Notes: a model not told the origin generated them from the sequence alone. A stretch of 64,000 nucleotides of DNA from Colwellia psychrerythraea 34H (GCF_000012325.1 NC_003910.7:5022001-5086000); one strand, 5' to 3'. Shown: positions 8,517 to 18,701, counted from the first letter of the stretch. Translations and numbers: made by a program.

Positions 8517-9254
8517 TTATTTGAAAAATTTAGCTAGAATGTTTTTACATTCTTCTGATTTAACTAAATGAGAAAACGCTTGGCTTTCTTCACTAATAAC
8601 CTGGCTCAATGCTAATTTATTCGCTTGACGTATTAACCGTCGACTAGTCATTACTGACTCAACAGGCAAGTTGGAAATGGCTTGGGCAACATCGGATGTA
8701 AGTGCTAAGAGTTCATCGGGCTGACAAGTTTGGTTAGTTATGCCATAACTCAATGCTTGCTCTGCGTTAAACGTCTGTCCAAGCACCATTAATTCAAAAG
8801 CTTTATTTGGACCGACTTTTTGAGTTAATAACAAACTAGATCCTGCTTCTGGACATAAACCTAGCTGGGTAAAAGGCAATTTAAATTTACTATTATTAGC
8901 CGCTATGACCATATCACAATGCAATAATAACGTAGTGCCAATACCCACAGCAACGCCAGCAACACCAGCAACAAGAGGTTTAGTAAATTCTGACAGAACT
9001 TTAACAAAGGCAAGGGCCGCTAATTCGTCATCAGCGGAACATTGAATAAAATCATGCAAGTCATTACCAGCGCAAAAACACTGTTCATTTCCTTGAATAA
9101 CTACGCAATGAATACTTGATGTTTGCTCTGCATAAGCGAAATACTGACAGAGCTGTTTATACATATCGTTAGTTAATGCATTTTTTTTATCAATACGATT
9201 CAAGGTAATGGTAAAAACACCTTGGTTTTCTGTCGTTAAAATCAAATTATCCAT
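8517..9254 (-). CDS. Enoyl-CoA hydratase/isomerase (crotonase) family protein
   Basis: Acyl-CoA-transforming enzyme of 245 residues. The oxyanion-hole segments are CFCAGNDLHDF (residues 59-69) and GVAGVAVGIGTTLLLHCD (97-114). The second glutamate of hydratases is retained at Glu136 (LCPEAGSS), but the first catalytic glutamate position is occupied by Thr107/Thr108. One-glutamate crotonases are typically delta3,delta2-enoyl-CoA isomerases or PaaG-like, so hydratase activity is doubtful. The gene is alone, convergent with the psp-type operon and divergent from the PCuAC gene. Confidence 0.85.
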   Translation of the reverse strand: MDNLILTTENQGVFTITLNRIDKKNALTNDMYKQLCQYFAYAEQTSSIHCVVIQGNEQCFCAGNDLHDFIQCSADDELAALAFVKVLSEFTKPLVAGVAGVAVGIGTTLLLHCDMVIAANNSKFKLPFTQLGLCPEAGSSLLLTQKVGPNKAFELMVLGQTFNAEQALSYGITNQTCQPDELLALTSDVAQAISNLPVESVMTSRRLIRQANKLALSQVISEESQAFSHLVKSEECKNILAKFFK

Positions 9255-9335
9255 TTTCCACCAGTTTAGTTACATAGGTTTATCAATACGGTATAGTCAA
9301 ACTCTAATACTTGTTATCAGGGATGTATAGTTACA

Positions 9336-9779
9336 ATGAGAAATATTCACTATAGAAAAGTCAGTATTTTGTTCGCTTTATTGCTTGGAATGATAACTAA
9401 TGTCTACGCAACAAGTTCGATTACAGTGACCGATGGATATATTAAAGCAAGTATACCTGGCACTGACATTACCGCCGCTTATATGACAATAAATAATACT
9501 AGTGATGAAGCGATAACGTTACAAAAGGTCAGCAGTACAATCTCTGATCGCATTGAAATTCATGAACACAGCATGGCTGACGGTATGATGCGAATGCGTG
9601 AAGTGGGTGAAATCACTATCAAGGCTAACAGCAAAGTTGTGCTTCAACCATCAGGATTACACCTCATGATTTTTTCACTAAAACAGCCTATGAAAGAAAA
9701 AAGTGTTATTCCATTAACATTAAAGTTCTCAAATAAAACAAACATTAAAATTCAATTACCTGTTCGTAAATATAAATAG
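9336..9779 (+). CDS. PCuAC-family periplasmic copper chaperone
   Basis: Secreted copper(I) chaperone that delivers copper to the CuA centre of cytochrome c oxidase. A signal peptide ends near YAT (residue 26). The copper site H-X10-M-X21-H-X-M is exact: His76, Met87, His109, Met111. The length of 147 residues is typical. The following DUF2333 gene starts 33 bases downstream on the same strand, so they may be cotranscribed; no Sco or cox gene is adjacent. Confidence 0.9.
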   Translation: MRNIHYRKVSILFALLLGMITNVYATSSITVTDGYIKASIPGTDITAAYMTINNTSDEAITLQKVSSTISDRIEIHEHSMADGMMRMREVGEITIKANSKVVLQPSGLHLMIFSLKQPMKEKSVIPLTLKFSNKTNIKIQLPVRKYK

Positions 9780-9812
9780 TACAATACCAACAACCTCATC
9801 CTTGGAGTGGAT

Positions 9813-10805
9813 ATGAAAACAATGTTTTCTACAAAATCAATTGTCTGGGCCTTTACTGGCATATTTTTTCTTCTATATGGCATTGGTGTTTATTGGAGCA
9901 CTGCTCCTATGTCCATCAACATTCATGCTGAAGTAACACAAGCAGCTAAAGCTGAAAATGTCGCCCCTGTTGTTGGCTATACCACTACCACTGCTTTGAT
10001 AAAAGTCAGTGAAGCACTGCTAAATAAGCCTGGTGGTTATTTATCAAATGACATTATGCCACCTTCTCTCTTTTTAGATAATATGCCTGCTTGGGAGTTC
10101 GGTGTATTAGAAATGGTTCGTGATATAGCATTAGTGATGCGTAAAGACTTTAGTCGTTCTCAATCACAATCCCTTGTTAATAAGCATCTACTCGAAGCGC
10201 AACCACGTTTTAATATCGACAGTGAAAGTTGGGCAGTACCGAGTGCAGAATCTGAATATGGAGAAGCTATTAAGCAACTTTATGCCTATCGTTCGGCATT
10301 GGTTAGCACTAATGGTAATAAAGCTCAGTTTTATGCTCGTGCCGATAACCTACGTGCCTATATTGAAGAAGTTCAAAAGCGTTTAGGTGGTTACTCTCAC
10401 CGCTTAAGCTTGAGCGTAGGTCGTGAACAGGTAAATACTGATTTAGCTGGTGATAAACCCGCAGAGCAATCAAGCCAAGGTGACTCTCATTTGCAACTGC
10501 AAACAAGTTGGTGGCAAATAGATGATGTATTCTATGAAGCTAGAGGTGCTACTTGGGCATTACTGCAATTACTTAGAGCCATTGAAATAGATTTTAATAG
10601 CGTGTTAGAAAACAAAAATGCCAAAATTAGCTTACAGCAAATTATTCGCGAGCTAGAGGCAAGCCAAGAATCAGTATGGAGCCCAATGATTTTAAACGGT
10701 AGTGGCTTTGGTCTTCTTGCCAATCACTCACTGGTAATGGCTAACTATATTTCTCGCGCAAATGCAGCATTAATCGATTTAAATGAACTTTTAACCAAAG
10801 GATAA
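9813..10805 (+). CDS. DUF2333 family membrane-anchored protein
   Basis: Function unknown; family assignment is from remembered Alteromonadales and Pseudomonas homologues. It has one N-terminal transmembrane helix (about residues 10-28) and a large periplasmic part of about 300 residues. Recognisable stretches are GGYLSNDIMPPSLFLDNMP, WEFGVLEMVRD and a C-terminal LLANHSLVMANYISRANAAL. I chose the ATG at 9813, with GGAG five bases upstream, rather than the in-frame GTG at 9807 that overlaps the ribosome binding site. The stop is four bases before the next gene, so both are one transcript. Confidence 0.8.
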   Translation: MKTMFSTKSIVWAFTGIFFLLYGIGVYWSTAPMSINIHAEVTQAAKAENVAPVVGYTTTTALIKVSEALLNKPGGYLSNDIMPPSLFLDNMPAWEFGVLEMVRDIALVMRKDFSRSQSQSLVNKHLLEAQPRFNIDSESWAVPSAESEYGEAIKQLYAYRSALVSTNGNKAQFYARADNLRAYIEEVQKRLGGYSHRLSLSVGREQVNTDLAGDKPAEQSSQGDSHLQLQTSWWQIDDVFYEARGATWALLQLLRAIEIDFNSVLENKNAKISLQQIIRELEASQESVWSPMILNGSGFGLLANHSLVMANYISRANAALIDLNELLTKG

Positions 10806-10809
10806 TGAC

Positions 10810-11565
10810 ATGAAAAAGACTTTACTCGCTGGCAGCTTAGCGGCACTAATGTGTGGCACTGCCCAAGCCGATACTCTATTAGGTTTATATATCGGCGGCC
10901 AAATCTGGTCTAACGAAGCCAGCGGTAGCTTTGGTGAAGGAGCTGATAATCAATCAGTTTTTGAATTTGATGATGAAAACCAAGGCAGCTTCTATGTCGC
11001 TTTTGAGCACCCAATTCCATTAATTCCTAACATTAAAATAGCATCAACAGCCCTTGATACGGTTGGCGGTACTACGTTAAACGACAGCTTTAAGTTTGAT
11101 GGCATTACTTATAATACTAACTCAACATTAGATACTACGTTAGATGCCAGCTTCGTTGATTACACCCTTTATTATGAAGTATTTGACAACGATTTGTTAA
11201 CCTTTGATTTTGGTTTAACTGCGCGTGATTTAGACGCTACTATTCAAGTCATAGAACCTGCAACCCAGTTACAAAGTGATTTAGATGTCTCTGGTATTAT
11301 CCCAATGTTTTATCTATCAACTATTGTTGGTCTGCCTTTTACCGGTTTAAACGTTTTCGCCGAAGCTAACTTTATTAGCTATGACGATCAAACTGTTTAT
11401 GATGCACAAATTGGCGTGAGCTATGCAATTTTAGATAATCTTGCAGTCGATTTTGACGTAACACTTGGTTACCGCACAGTGAAAATGGAATTAGATGATT
11501 TAGATGATTTCTATAGTGATTTAACTTACGACGGTTTCTTTGCCGGTGCTGTTGTTCATTTTTAG
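10810..11565 (+). CDS. Outer-membrane beta-barrel protein, TIGR04219-like
   Basis: Signal peptide with cleavage after AQA (residue 20), then 230 residues of alternating amphipathic strands rich in Gly, Asp and aromatics, including the opening LLGLYIGGQIW and the closing YDGFFAGAVVHF. This matches the TIGR04219-type outer-membrane barrel family common in Alteromonadales; the function is unknown. It follows the DUF2333 gene by four bases and ends before a strong terminator, so it closes the PCuAC-DUF2333-barrel gene group. Confidence 0.82.
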   Translation: MKKTLLAGSLAALMCGTAQADTLLGLYIGGQIWSNEASGSFGEGADNQSVFEFDDENQGSFYVAFEHPIPLIPNIKIASTALDTVGGTTLNDSFKFDGITYNTNSTLDTTLDASFVDYTLYYEVFDNDLLTFDFGLTARDLDATIQVIEPATQLQSDLDVSGIIPMFYLSTIVGLPFTGLNVFAEANFISYDDQTVYDAQIGVSYAILDNLAVDFDVTLGYRTVKMELDDLDDFYSDLTYDGFFAGAVVHF

Positions 11566-11601
11566 CCCCTAGCCATTTGGCATGATAGATAAACATAAAA
11601 T

Positions 11602-11638
11602 AAAAGCCGTTGATATTTAAAATATCAACGGCTTTTTT
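11602..11638. terminator. Bidirectional intrinsic terminator
   Basis: A 12-base stem, GCCGTTGATATT with AATATCAACGGC, and a three-base loop are flanked by AAAA on the left and TTTTTT on the right. It therefore serves both the barrel-protein gene and the convergent transglycosylase gene. Confidence 0.93.
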
Positions 11639-11659
11639 ATATCCAAATAAATTTAGTCC

Positions 11660-12313
11660 TTATTTATTAAGGTGAGAAAAGCGTCCATAACGCTGGTGTA
11701 AAATACCGACCCGCTCTACATACACTTGGGTTTCTTTATAGGGCGGAATACCTCCGTGACGTTTAACTGCGCCTTCCCCTGCATTATAAGCTGCTGAAGC
11801 TAATTTATTATCACCCTTATATTTTCTGAGTAGGCGTGCTAAATGTTTAACGCCTCCCTTAATATTCTGCTGGGCACTTAACGAATTCCGTACGCCAAGC
11901 TCTTTCGCTGTTGCAGGCATTAACTGCATCAAACCTTGCGCGCCCTGCTTCGACACAGCTTGGGGATTAAAATGAGACTCTGCGTGAATAACCGCTCGAA
12001 CAAAAGCAGGGTCAATATCATATTTCAACGCAGCTTTATTTATATCATTCTTATAAGGCTGTAAATAAAGGGTTGCTTTACGCCAGTCAATTAATGAATC
12101 AACTTCGCAGGCATAACAATCAAATCGATAACGACTAAAATCAACATCAAGTGGTTCGATATCAGAGAAAGACGTTACCCCTGAGGTTGATTTATAGGTG
12201 TAAATATTTGCTGTTTTTTTTTCAAAAGCGTAACTGACGATTACAGACGTAGCTAAAATTAGGAACAAACCTAAGCGGCAACATTGAAATTGTTCCCTTG
12301 AAAATCGTCTCAT
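11660..12313 (-). CDS. Lytic murein transglycosylase, SLT family
   Basis: Cleaves peptidoglycan glycan strands in the periplasm. An N-terminal hydrophobic segment (residues 13-29) is a signal peptide or anchor. The catalytic acid is Glu112 in AESHFNPQAVS, followed by GLMQLMP and AAYNAGEGAV, the classical family 1 motifs. The segment IYTYKSTSGVTSFSD before the catalytic domain resembles a short DUF4124-like region. The length of 217 residues is that of small stand-alone SLT proteins. It is divergent from cysJ. Confidence 0.9.
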   Translation of the reverse strand: MRRFSREQFQCCRLGLFLILATSVIVSYAFEKKTANIYTYKSTSGVTSFSDIEPLDVDFSRYRFDCYACEVDSLIDWRKATLYLQPYKNDINKAALKYDIDPAFVRAVIHAESHFNPQAVSKQGAQGLMQLMPATAKELGVRNSLSAQQNIKGGVKHLARLLRKYKGDNKLASAAYNAGEGAVKRHGGIPPYKETQVYVERVGILHQRYGRFSHLNK

Positions 12314-12367
12314 CTACCCTCCTTATTCAATACACTTAACATAGACTAAAATCCTTTCATAATTCTA

Positions 12368-12384
12368 TATTCCATTTTGGAATA
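12368..12384. promoter_or_regulatory. Palindrome upstream of cysJ, candidate LysR-type (CysB) site
   Basis: TATTCC-ATTTT-GGAATA is a perfect six-base inverted repeat with the T-N11-A layout of LysR-type regulator boxes, about 80 bases before cysJ. CysB, a LysR-type protein, controls cysJIH in enterobacteria, so it is the natural candidate; the assignment is inference. Confidence 0.45.
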
Positions 12385-12464
12385 AAAAATCGCTATCTAT
12401 TCCTTTTGATCTGAATGAAATTTGTCTATTCTTCATCCATCAATTGTCATGGGTGAAAATAGTT

Positions 12465-14303
12465 ATGTTGCCAGAGCAGCGCTTATTAAATCAAAATACA
12501 TCAAATTCAGCAAACAATAGTAGTGCCTTAGATGCAAATCAATTAGCTTCACTACAACAAACCGTTGCTGATTATTCATCACTACAACTTGCTTGGGCAA
12601 GCGGTTATCTAGCAGCGAAAAGCGAACAAGGCCATAATGCCCTAATCGCACCGGCTGCGCCAGCTATTGCTGCCAAGACTTTAACTATTTTATATGCCTC
12701 GCAAACAGGTAATGCTAAAGGTGTTGCCAGCAAACTTGAGAAAAGCGCAAAAGCAGCAGGCATTAATGTTGTACTTAAAAACATTGCTGACTATAAAGCC
12801 AAAGGCTTAAAAAATGAAAGTCACCTGTTAATAGTAGCCAGTACTAATGGTGAAGGCGAAGCACCAGATGATGCCATTGAGTTTCATGAATATTTATTAG
12901 GTAAAAAAGCACCTAAATTACCTAACCTTAGCTATAGCGTTTTAGCTTTAGGTGACAGCAGCTATGAATTTTTCTGTCAAACAGGTAAAGATTTTGACGA
13001 GCGTTTAAAAGCATTAGGCGCAAAACAAGTCACCCCTCGCCTTGACTGTGATGTTGATTACGACAGCGAATGTGAAAGTTGGACCTTAAGTATTGTTGAA
13101 TCTTTGAAAGATGAGCTTACCCAAGCATCTTCAGGTTCTGCAAATGTTGTTGATTTACCAACAGCAGGTGCTGAAAGTCAGTATTCAAAGCAAAACCCGT
13201 TTGAAGCTGAATTTTCTTTAAGTCAAAAGATTACTGGTCGAGATTCTGCTAAAGATGTTCGCCATATTGAAATTGACTTAGGTGAATCAGGTTTAACTTA
13301 CCAAGTAGGTGATGCCTTAGGTGTTTGGTTTGAAAACGACGCTGATTTAGTGGCTGATTTAATTGCTACCTTAAGCCTTACTGGCGAAGAAAAAATCAAG
13401 TTAAAAGTAAATGGCGCAAATCAGGTTTTCACACTAACAGATGCCTTAACTACCCAGTTAGAAATTACACAAACAGCACCAGCATTTGTTGAGTTTTGGG
13501 CAAAAATTTCTGGTGATAAAGCACTGACTGAAATAGCTGCTGATAAAAACACAGCTAGAGAATACGCTGGTGAGCACCAAATTATCGATGTGGTAAAAGC
13601 AGCAAAAACTGAAATTGATCCTCAATTCTTTGTTGAAGCACTTCGTAAAATAACCCCACGCTTGTATTCAATTGCATCAGCACAAGCTGAAGTTGAAGAA
13701 GAAGTTCACTTAACCGTTGGTTTAGTAAGTTTTGATGCAAATGGCGAACCACGCACTGGTGGCGCTTCAAGCTTCTTAGCAAACCGCTTAGAAGAAGGTC
13801 AAAAAGTACGTGTTTTTGTTGAACACAATGACAATTTCCGTTTACCTCAATCGGATGATACTCCTGTCATTATGATTGGACCAGGTACCGGTGTTGCACC
13901 ATTTAGAGCTTTCATGCAAGAACGTGAAGCGCGTGATGCCAACGGCGATAACTGGATGTTGTTTGGAGATCAAACTTTCACTCAAGACTTCTTATATCAA
14001 GTGGAATGGCAAAATTATTTAAAATCCGGTTTGTTAACACGCATGGACGTAGCGTTTTCTCGCGACCAAGCTGAGAAAGTTTATGTGCAAGACCGATTAA
14101 AAGAACAAGCAAGTGATGTTTTTGCTTGGTTAGAACGTGGCGCACACCTATATATTTGTGGTGATGCTAACCGTATGGCCAAAGATGTTCATCAAACCTT
14201 GGTAGAAATTATCCAAGAGCACGGTAAATTAAGTGCAGAACAAGCAGAAGACTATTTAAAATCACTTAGATCTAATAAGCGTTACCAGAAGGATGTTTAC
14301 TAA
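12465..14303 (+). CDS. cysJ: Sulfite reductase (NADPH) flavoprotein alpha subunit
   Basis: Electron-donating subunit of assimilatory sulfite reductase. Domains in order: a flavodoxin FMN domain (about residues 65-205, [31 protein letters not shown]), a connecting FAD domain with RLYSIAS, and an NADPH domain with [16 protein letters not shown] and ending in the typical RYQKDVY. The length of 612 residues is slightly above E. coli. I chose the ATG at 12465, with a GGTGA eight bases upstream; the in-frame TTG at 12444 adds seven unsupported residues. The stop overlaps the cysI start (TAATG). Confidence 0.94.
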   Translation: MLPEQRLLNQNTSNSANNSSALDANQLASLQQTVADYSSLQLAWASGYLAAKSEQGHNALIAPAAPAIAAKTLTILYASQTGNAKGVASKLEKSAKAAGINVVLKNIADYKAKGLKNESHLLIVASTNGEGEAPDDAIEFHEYLLGKKAPKLPNLSYSVLALGDSSYEFFCQTGKDFDERLKALGAKQVTPRLDCDVDYDSECESWTLSIVESLKDELTQASSGSANVVDLPTAGAESQYSKQNPFEAEFSLSQKITGRDSAKDVRHIEIDLGESGLTYQVGDALGVWFENDADLVADLIATLSLTGEEKIKLKVNGANQVFTLTDALTTQLEITQTAPAFVEFWAKISGDKALTEIAADKNTAREYAGEHQIIDVVKAAKTEIDPQFFVEALRKITPRLYSIASAQAEVEEEVHLTVGLVSFDANGEPRTGGASSFLANRLEEGQKVRVFVEHNDNFRLPQSDDTPVIMIGPGTGVAPFRAFMQEREARDANGDNWMLFGDQTFTQDFLYQVEWQNYLKSGLLTRMDVAFSRDQAEKVYVQDRLKEQASDVFAWLERGAHLYICGDANRMAKDVHQTLVEIIQEHGKLSAEQAEDYLKSLRSNKRYQKDVY

Positions 14304-16057
14304 TGAGCAACAATTTCACAAAAGTTGAAAACCCTGTATTGATTGTTGAAGGTAAACAGGCCGACAATGAACGCTTAAAAGCTGAAAGCGATTATCTTCG
14401 TGGTACGATTAAAGACGATCTGCAAGACAGAATGACAGGTGGTTTCACCAGCGATAACTTCCAGTTGATTCGTACTCACGGTATGTATCAACAGGACGAC
14501 CGCGATATTCGTGCAGAACGTCAAAAACAAAAACTCGAACCATTGCATAACGTTATGCTTCGAGCGCGTTTACCTGGTGGTATTATCAACCCAACACAAT
14601 GGTTGGCTATTGATAAATTCGCTGATGATTATACCTCTTACGGCAGTATTCGCTTAACTACACGTCAAACGTTTCAGTTTCATGGTGTACTAAAGCCAAA
14701 TATTAAATTAATGCACCAAACACTAAACAGTGTTGGCCTCGATTCTATTGCAACTGCCGGTGACGTTAACCGTAACGTACTGTGTACTTCTAATCCGGTT
14801 GAATCCGCACTGCATCAAGAAGCTTACGAATGGGCAACCAAGATCAGTGAGCATTTATTACCAAAAACGCGTGCCTATGCTGAAATTTGGTTAGATGAAG
14901 AGAAAGTAGAAACTACTGAAGCAGATGAAATTGAACCTATTTTAGGTAGTAATTATTTACCACGTAAGTTTAAAACAACCGTAGTAATTCCACCAAATAA
15001 CGACATTGATGTACATGCCAATGATTTAAACTTTGTTGCTATTAGCGAAGGTGGTGAGTTAATTGGTTTTAACGTACTTGTTGGTGGTGGCTTAGCCATG
15101 ACTCATGGTGATAAAGCAACTTACCCTCGTTGTGCTGATGACTTTGGTTTTATACCAAAAGAACATACATTAGCAATTGCCGCAGCGGTTGTTACTACTC
15201 AACGTGATTGGGGAAACCGTGTTAACCGTAAAAACGCTAAAACTAAATATACGTTAGATAGAGTTGGTGTTGATACGTTTAAAGCTGAAGTTGAACGCAG
15301 AGCAGGTATTAAGTTCTCTGAATCTCGTTCATATGAATTTACTCACCGTGGCGATAGCTTTGGTTGGGTTGAAGGTATTGATGGTAAAAACCACCTGACC
15401 TTATTCATTGAAAATGGTCGTATCCTTGATTTCAACGGTGCTAATTCTGATAGTAAAGCGTTAAAAACAGGTATGCGTGAAATCGCCAAAATACATAAAG
15501 GTGATTTCCGTTTAACTGCCAACCAAAACTTAATTGTTGCTGGTGTTTCAGCAGAAGATAAAACGATTATTGAACAACTTGCTCGTGAGCACGGTTTAAT
15601 CAATGACGGTGTTTCTAACCAGCGTAAGAGTTCAATGGCCTGTGTTGCCTTTCCTACTTGTCCATTAGCCATGGCTGAAGCCGAGCGTTACTTACCTGGC
15701 TTAGTCGATGATGTTGAAGCTATTCTTGAAAAGAATGGCCTAAAAGATGACAGTATTATTTTACGTGTTACTGGCTGTCCAAATGGTTGTGGCCGTGCAA
15801 TGCTTGCTGAAATTGGTTTAGTCGGTAAAGGTCCTGGTAAGTACAATATGTACTTAGGTAGTGATTTAGCCGGTAGTCGTGTACCAAAATTATACAAAGA
15901 AAATGTTGATGAAGCTGGCGTATTGAGTGAAATTGATGCGTTAAGTGCTCGTTGGTCTGCAGAACGTAATGACGGTGAAGCATTTGGTGATTTTGTTATT
16001 CGTGCAGGTATCGTTGAACAAGTTATTGTGAGCTTTAGGGATTTTCACCATGCTTAA
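14303..16057 (+). CDS. cysI: Sulfite reductase (NADPH) hemoprotein beta subunit
   Basis: Six-electron reduction of sulfite to sulfide on a siroheme coupled to a [4Fe-4S] cluster. The four cluster cysteines are present: Cys447 and Cys453 ([11 protein letters not shown]) and Cys492 and Cys496 (TGCPNGCGR). The siroheme-binding [12 protein letters not shown] is near residue 115. The length of 584 residues is in the family range (570 in E. coli). The start overlaps the cysJ stop by one base and its end overlaps cysH by eight bases, so the three genes form a tightly coupled operon. Confidence 0.95.
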   Translation: MSNNFTKVENPVLIVEGKQADNERLKAESDYLRGTIKDDLQDRMTGGFTSDNFQLIRTHGMYQQDDRDIRAERQKQKLEPLHNVMLRARLPGGIINPTQWLAIDKFADDYTSYGSIRLTTRQTFQFHGVLKPNIKLMHQTLNSVGLDSIATAGDVNRNVLCTSNPVESALHQEAYEWATKISEHLLPKTRAYAEIWLDEEKVETTEADEIEPILGSNYLPRKFKTTVVIPPNNDIDVHANDLNFVAISEGGELIGFNVLVGGGLAMTHGDKATYPRCADDFGFIPKEHTLAIAAAVVTTQRDWGNRVNRKNAKTKYTLDRVGVDTFKAEVERRAGIKFSESRSYEFTHRGDSFGWVEGIDGKNHLTLFIENGRILDFNGANSDSKALKTGMREIAKIHKGDFRLTANQNLIVAGVSAEDKTIIEQLAREHGLINDGVSNQRKSSMACVAFPTCPLAMAEAERYLPGLVDDVEAILEKNGLKDDSIILRVTGCPNGCGRAMLAEIGLVGKGPGKYNMYLGSDLAGSRVPKLYKENVDEAGVLSEIDALSARWSAERNDGEAFGDFVIRAGIVEQVIVSFRDFHHA

Positions 16058-16811
16058 TACCACAACAGGTATTGCCGATAAAGAGCTTACCAGCCCTTTT
16101 GAAGTAACCTTTCCTCATCCTGCTATAGGAGAGTGGAATCAATCTTTGGAAAAACAAACAGCGATTGCTCGTGCAGAGTGGGCAATGGAAAACTTGCCAG
16201 GTCAGTTTGTTTTATCTTCAAGCTTTGGTATTCAATCTGCGGTGATGTTGCATTTACTTACCCAAGTAGATAGCAATATTCCGGTATTGATAACGGATAC
16301 AGGACATTTATTTCCTGAAACCTATCGATTCATTGAGCAGTTGACTGATCGTTTGAACTTGAACTTACAAGTCTATCAAGCAAAAGAAAGTGCCGCATGG
16401 CAACAAGCCAAGTACGGTGATGAATGGGCGCAAAGTGATGATGCACTTAAAGCCTATAATCGCCGTAATAAAGTTGAACCGCTAGAGCGCGGGTTATCTG
16501 ACTTAAATGCTAATACTTGGTTTTCTGGTGTTCGTCGTCAACAATCAGCTCACCGAGAAGGTTTGTCTGTTGTGGGTACACTGCGTGGTCGTTATAAAGT
16601 ACATCCAATAATTGATTGGAGTAATAAAGACGTACATGAGTACTTAACTAAGCACAACTTACCATACCATCCCCTTTGGGATGAAGGTTATGTATCGGTT
16701 GGTGATGTACATAGCACAAAACCATTAACATTGGGTATGAGTGAAAGTGATACTCGCTTCGGCGGCGGTCAACGTGAATGTGGTTTGCATACTGATGGTG
16801 ATGGTATTTAA
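16050..16811 (+). CDS. cysH: Phosphoadenosine phosphosulfate reductase
   Basis: Thioredoxin-dependent reduction of PAPS to sulfite, the step before CysJI. The PP-loop ATPase-like fold shows [14 protein letters not shown] near residue 55 and [12 protein letters not shown] near 92. The catalytic cysteine is Cys244 in the C-terminal RECGLH. It lacks the extra CC...CxxC pairs of APS reductases, so it is a PAPS-type enzyme. It is the last gene of cysJIH and is followed by a strong terminator. Confidence 0.94.
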   Translation: MLNTTTGIADKELTSPFEVTFPHPAIGEWNQSLEKQTAIARAEWAMENLPGQFVLSSSFGIQSAVMLHLLTQVDSNIPVLITDTGHLFPETYRFIEQLTDRLNLNLQVYQAKESAAWQQAKYGDEWAQSDDALKAYNRRNKVEPLERGLSDLNANTWFSGVRRQQSAHREGLSVVGTLRGRYKVHPIIDWSNKDVHEYLTKHNLPYHPLWDEGYVSVGDVHSTKPLTLGMSESDTRFGGGQRECGLHTDGDGI

Positions 16812-16845
16812 TTTTTACTCACATCTAGTAAATAATTAGATCAAC

Positions 16846-16883
16846 AAAAAAAGCTAAAAGAGAAAACTCTTTTAGCTTTTTTT
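16846..16883 (+). terminator. Intrinsic terminator of cysJIH
   Basis: A ten-base stem, GCTAAAAGAG with CTCTTTTAGC, and loop AAAA are flanked by seven A and seven T, giving a textbook terminator that is symmetrical and could act in both directions. Confidence 0.93.
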
Positions 16884-16991
16884 ATGTCTGTTAATCCATG
16901 ACTAGATTCAAAATAGACATTAACTACAGCAGCTAACTTTATATTTCTGTTGATTAGTTGATAGGCTTGGATCTTTATTTATCTGCTTGAC

Positions 16992-17569
16992 GTCGCGGTG
17001 GCGACCACACCCAAGGGGCGACGTACCGCCGCGCCTCCCCTTGGAACCCCTGCGACGCCCTACTCAGCAGAACATTCAATCCCCAACTAGCGTAAACCTC
17101 GATTCCTGCCGATTTATCATCCCTGAACAACGGCAGCCCTCGACGTCCTGTCTCGGGTCGAGGTCTACCTTTGCTAGTCGATGATTGAATTGCTGAGATG
17201 GGATTTGGAGTACTTGGCACAGCCACGGAACCTAGCAGGTGTCATCCCCGTGGTTACTTAGTCGGGGATCTAGCTCTTAGTGACATGGATTCCGTACAAG
17301 ACACTTACGGAATGACGAACCTTAAAAATAGAGCAGTTCCCCGATCAACAAGCACCAATTCTGCTTGAACAAACGCTGAGATGAATGAAAGTGTTCACGT
17401 ATGTTCATCATGGATGATGAACAAAGCGATGTCGGCACATGGATGTGCCATCAGCGCTGTTACGTCGATAACACTTGAGTGAATTGAAGAAGTAGTTTGT
17501 TAGCAGCGCCATGGGGTTCCAAGGGGCTTTTGGCGTGTAACGCCCCTTGGGTGTCGTCGCCACCGCGAC
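16992..17569. repeat. Structured repeat element with terminal inverted repeats (MITE-like)
   Basis: The ends form an inverted repeat matching at 28 of 29 bases (16992-17020 against 17569-17541, beginning GTCGCGGTGGCGAC). The similarity extends inward to CCCCTTGGAACCCC on both sides, giving arms of about 63 bp. The interior is a chain of further palindromes: an imperfect pair 17063-17091 / 17173-17199, a CCCCG/CGGGG hairpin near 17247, a hairpin at 17289-17313, GTTCATCAT/ATGATGAAC near 17403 and GGCACAT/ATGTGCC near 17434. It is visibly more GC-rich than its surroundings and has no credible gene. It separates cysH from the convergent TPR gene. The right flank (17571-17600) reads AATTGGGTCAGAGTAAATTA on the minus strand, a sequence I associate with REP/RAYT-type elements; that link is from memory. 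Confidence 0.8.
17289..17313. repeat. Short palindromic repeat, copy 1
   Basis: ATTCCGTA and TACGGAAT enclose the loop CAAGACACT, followed by GACGA. The same loop and flank recur at 19875-19899 with a different but still complementary stem, so this is a small dispersed repeat family, here nested inside the larger element. Confidence 0.75.
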
Positions 17570-17597
17570 AAATTACTTTAATTTACTCTGACCCAAT

Positions 17598-18701
17598 TTA
17601 TTTACGAATTTTAAAGTCTAATTGTACCGTGGCGTATTTTTCAACAGGTTTTCCATCTTCAAATTTAGGTGCGTAACGCCAATTATTTAGTGCTGCTAAA
17701 GCGGTCCTCTCAAATTGTTTCCCACCTATAGATTCTAATACTTTTGTATCTAACACCGTTCCAAAATCAGAAATAGTAAAACCTATTATTACATAACCCG
17801 ATTTTCCTCTGCGAGCATAATCAACAGGGTATATAGGCTCAACTCTAAATAAAGGTATTGGCTCTTGACTGTCATCCCATGGTGTCATTGAGCCAATGGC
17901 AATACAATGGTTGGTAGCTTCATCACTTTTACCACTTTTCTCTAGCGCATTGATTAAAAATGCATGTGTATTTAGCTCTAAAGGATGAGTTGCTCCTTCC
18001 AGCGCTTTAAATACTGGTAAGTTGCTTTCGAAGTAATCAACCGATTTACTATATTTTCTTCGAGTTAAGTAGTATTTCCCCGCATAAAAATTAGACTCGA
18101 TAACTCGTTTATCATTTGAAGATAGCTTATCTTTAAAAAACTCTTGTGCGGTTAGAATAGCGTTACTTTTACTAGAGCCTAGGCGAAGTAGTGCTATACC
18201 GGCTTCTAATTGAATTTGAGCATTGATAAATGGGTGCTCTGCTGCATGCTCTGCTGCATGCTCTTCAGCAATGCTTAATGCTTTTAGATGATAATTAATA
18301 GACTTCTTTCTTTGATCGTAATTTAGAGATAGACCTAAGAGGATATATATTTCAGCAAGATCTATTGCACTATCCCCATATTCAACTTTGAAAGCATTCA
18401 AAGTATTAAGAAGTAATGACGTTGCTTGCTCTTTTTGATTTTTATCAAGATGCAGTCGGGCTAATATTAGCGCTAAGTTTGCGGTGTTGATATTTGCAGT
18501 ACCATAGAACTTACTGCCTAATTGATAAGCTTCAGTGGCATATTTAAATTGGGAGTCTGCATCATTATTCTTTACCGCCCCCTGATATGAAAAGTAGGCA
18601 GTTTTAAACTGGCTATTCAAGGTTACTTCTTGTTTAGCCCTTGCGCTGAAGGATACTGTTATAAGTATTGCTAAAGATAAACCTACCCATGTTGCATTCA
18701 T
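17598..18701 (-). CDS. Periplasmic TPR protein with C-terminal TonB_C domain
   Basis: A 367-residue protein with a signal peptide (cleavage near ARA, residue 22), an alpha-helical region of TPR-like repeats (about residues 30-270) and a C-terminal TonB_C domain (about 285-365: RVEPIYPVDYARRGKSGYV, then a GGKQFERTALAALNNWRY segment). There is no N-terminal TonB membrane anchor, so it is not a classical TonB; such TPR-TonB_C proteins are common in Alteromonadales and of unknown role. It contains a 12-bp in-frame tandem duplication giving HAAEHAAE. The left neighbour is the palindromic element. Confidence 0.82.
   Translation of the reverse strand: MNATWVGLSLAILITVSFSARAKQEVTLNSQFKTAYFSYQGAVKNNDADSQFKYATEAYQLGSKFYGTANINTANLALILARLHLDKNQKEQATSLLLNTLNAFKVEYGDSAIDLAEIYILLGLSLNYDQRKKSINYHLKALSIAEEHAAEHAAEHPFINAQIQLEAGIALLRLGSSKSNAILTAQEFFKDKLSSNDKRVIESNFYAGKYYLTRRKYSKSVDYFESNLPVFKALEGATHPLELNTHAFLINALEKSGKSDEATNHCIAIGSMTPWDDSQEPIPLFRVEPIYPVDYARRGKSGYVIIGFTISDFGTVLDTKVLESIGGKQFERTALAALNNWRYAPKFEDGKPVEKYATVQLDFKIRK
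18241..18264. repeat. 12-bp tandem repeat within the TPR/TonB_C gene
   Basis: GCTGCATGCTCT occurs twice in tandem, in frame, encoding repeated EHAA. It is a likely site of length variation between strains. Confidence 0.8.

Noticed and set aside
16975..17226. 83-residue open frame on the minus strand (and a 65-residue one on plus) in the element after cysH
   Set aside because: Both run through the terminal inverted repeat and inner palindromes, are rich in Pro/Arg/Ser from the GC-rich sequence, and have no ribosome binding site. Similar hypothetical proteins seen in databases are probably translations of the same repeat.
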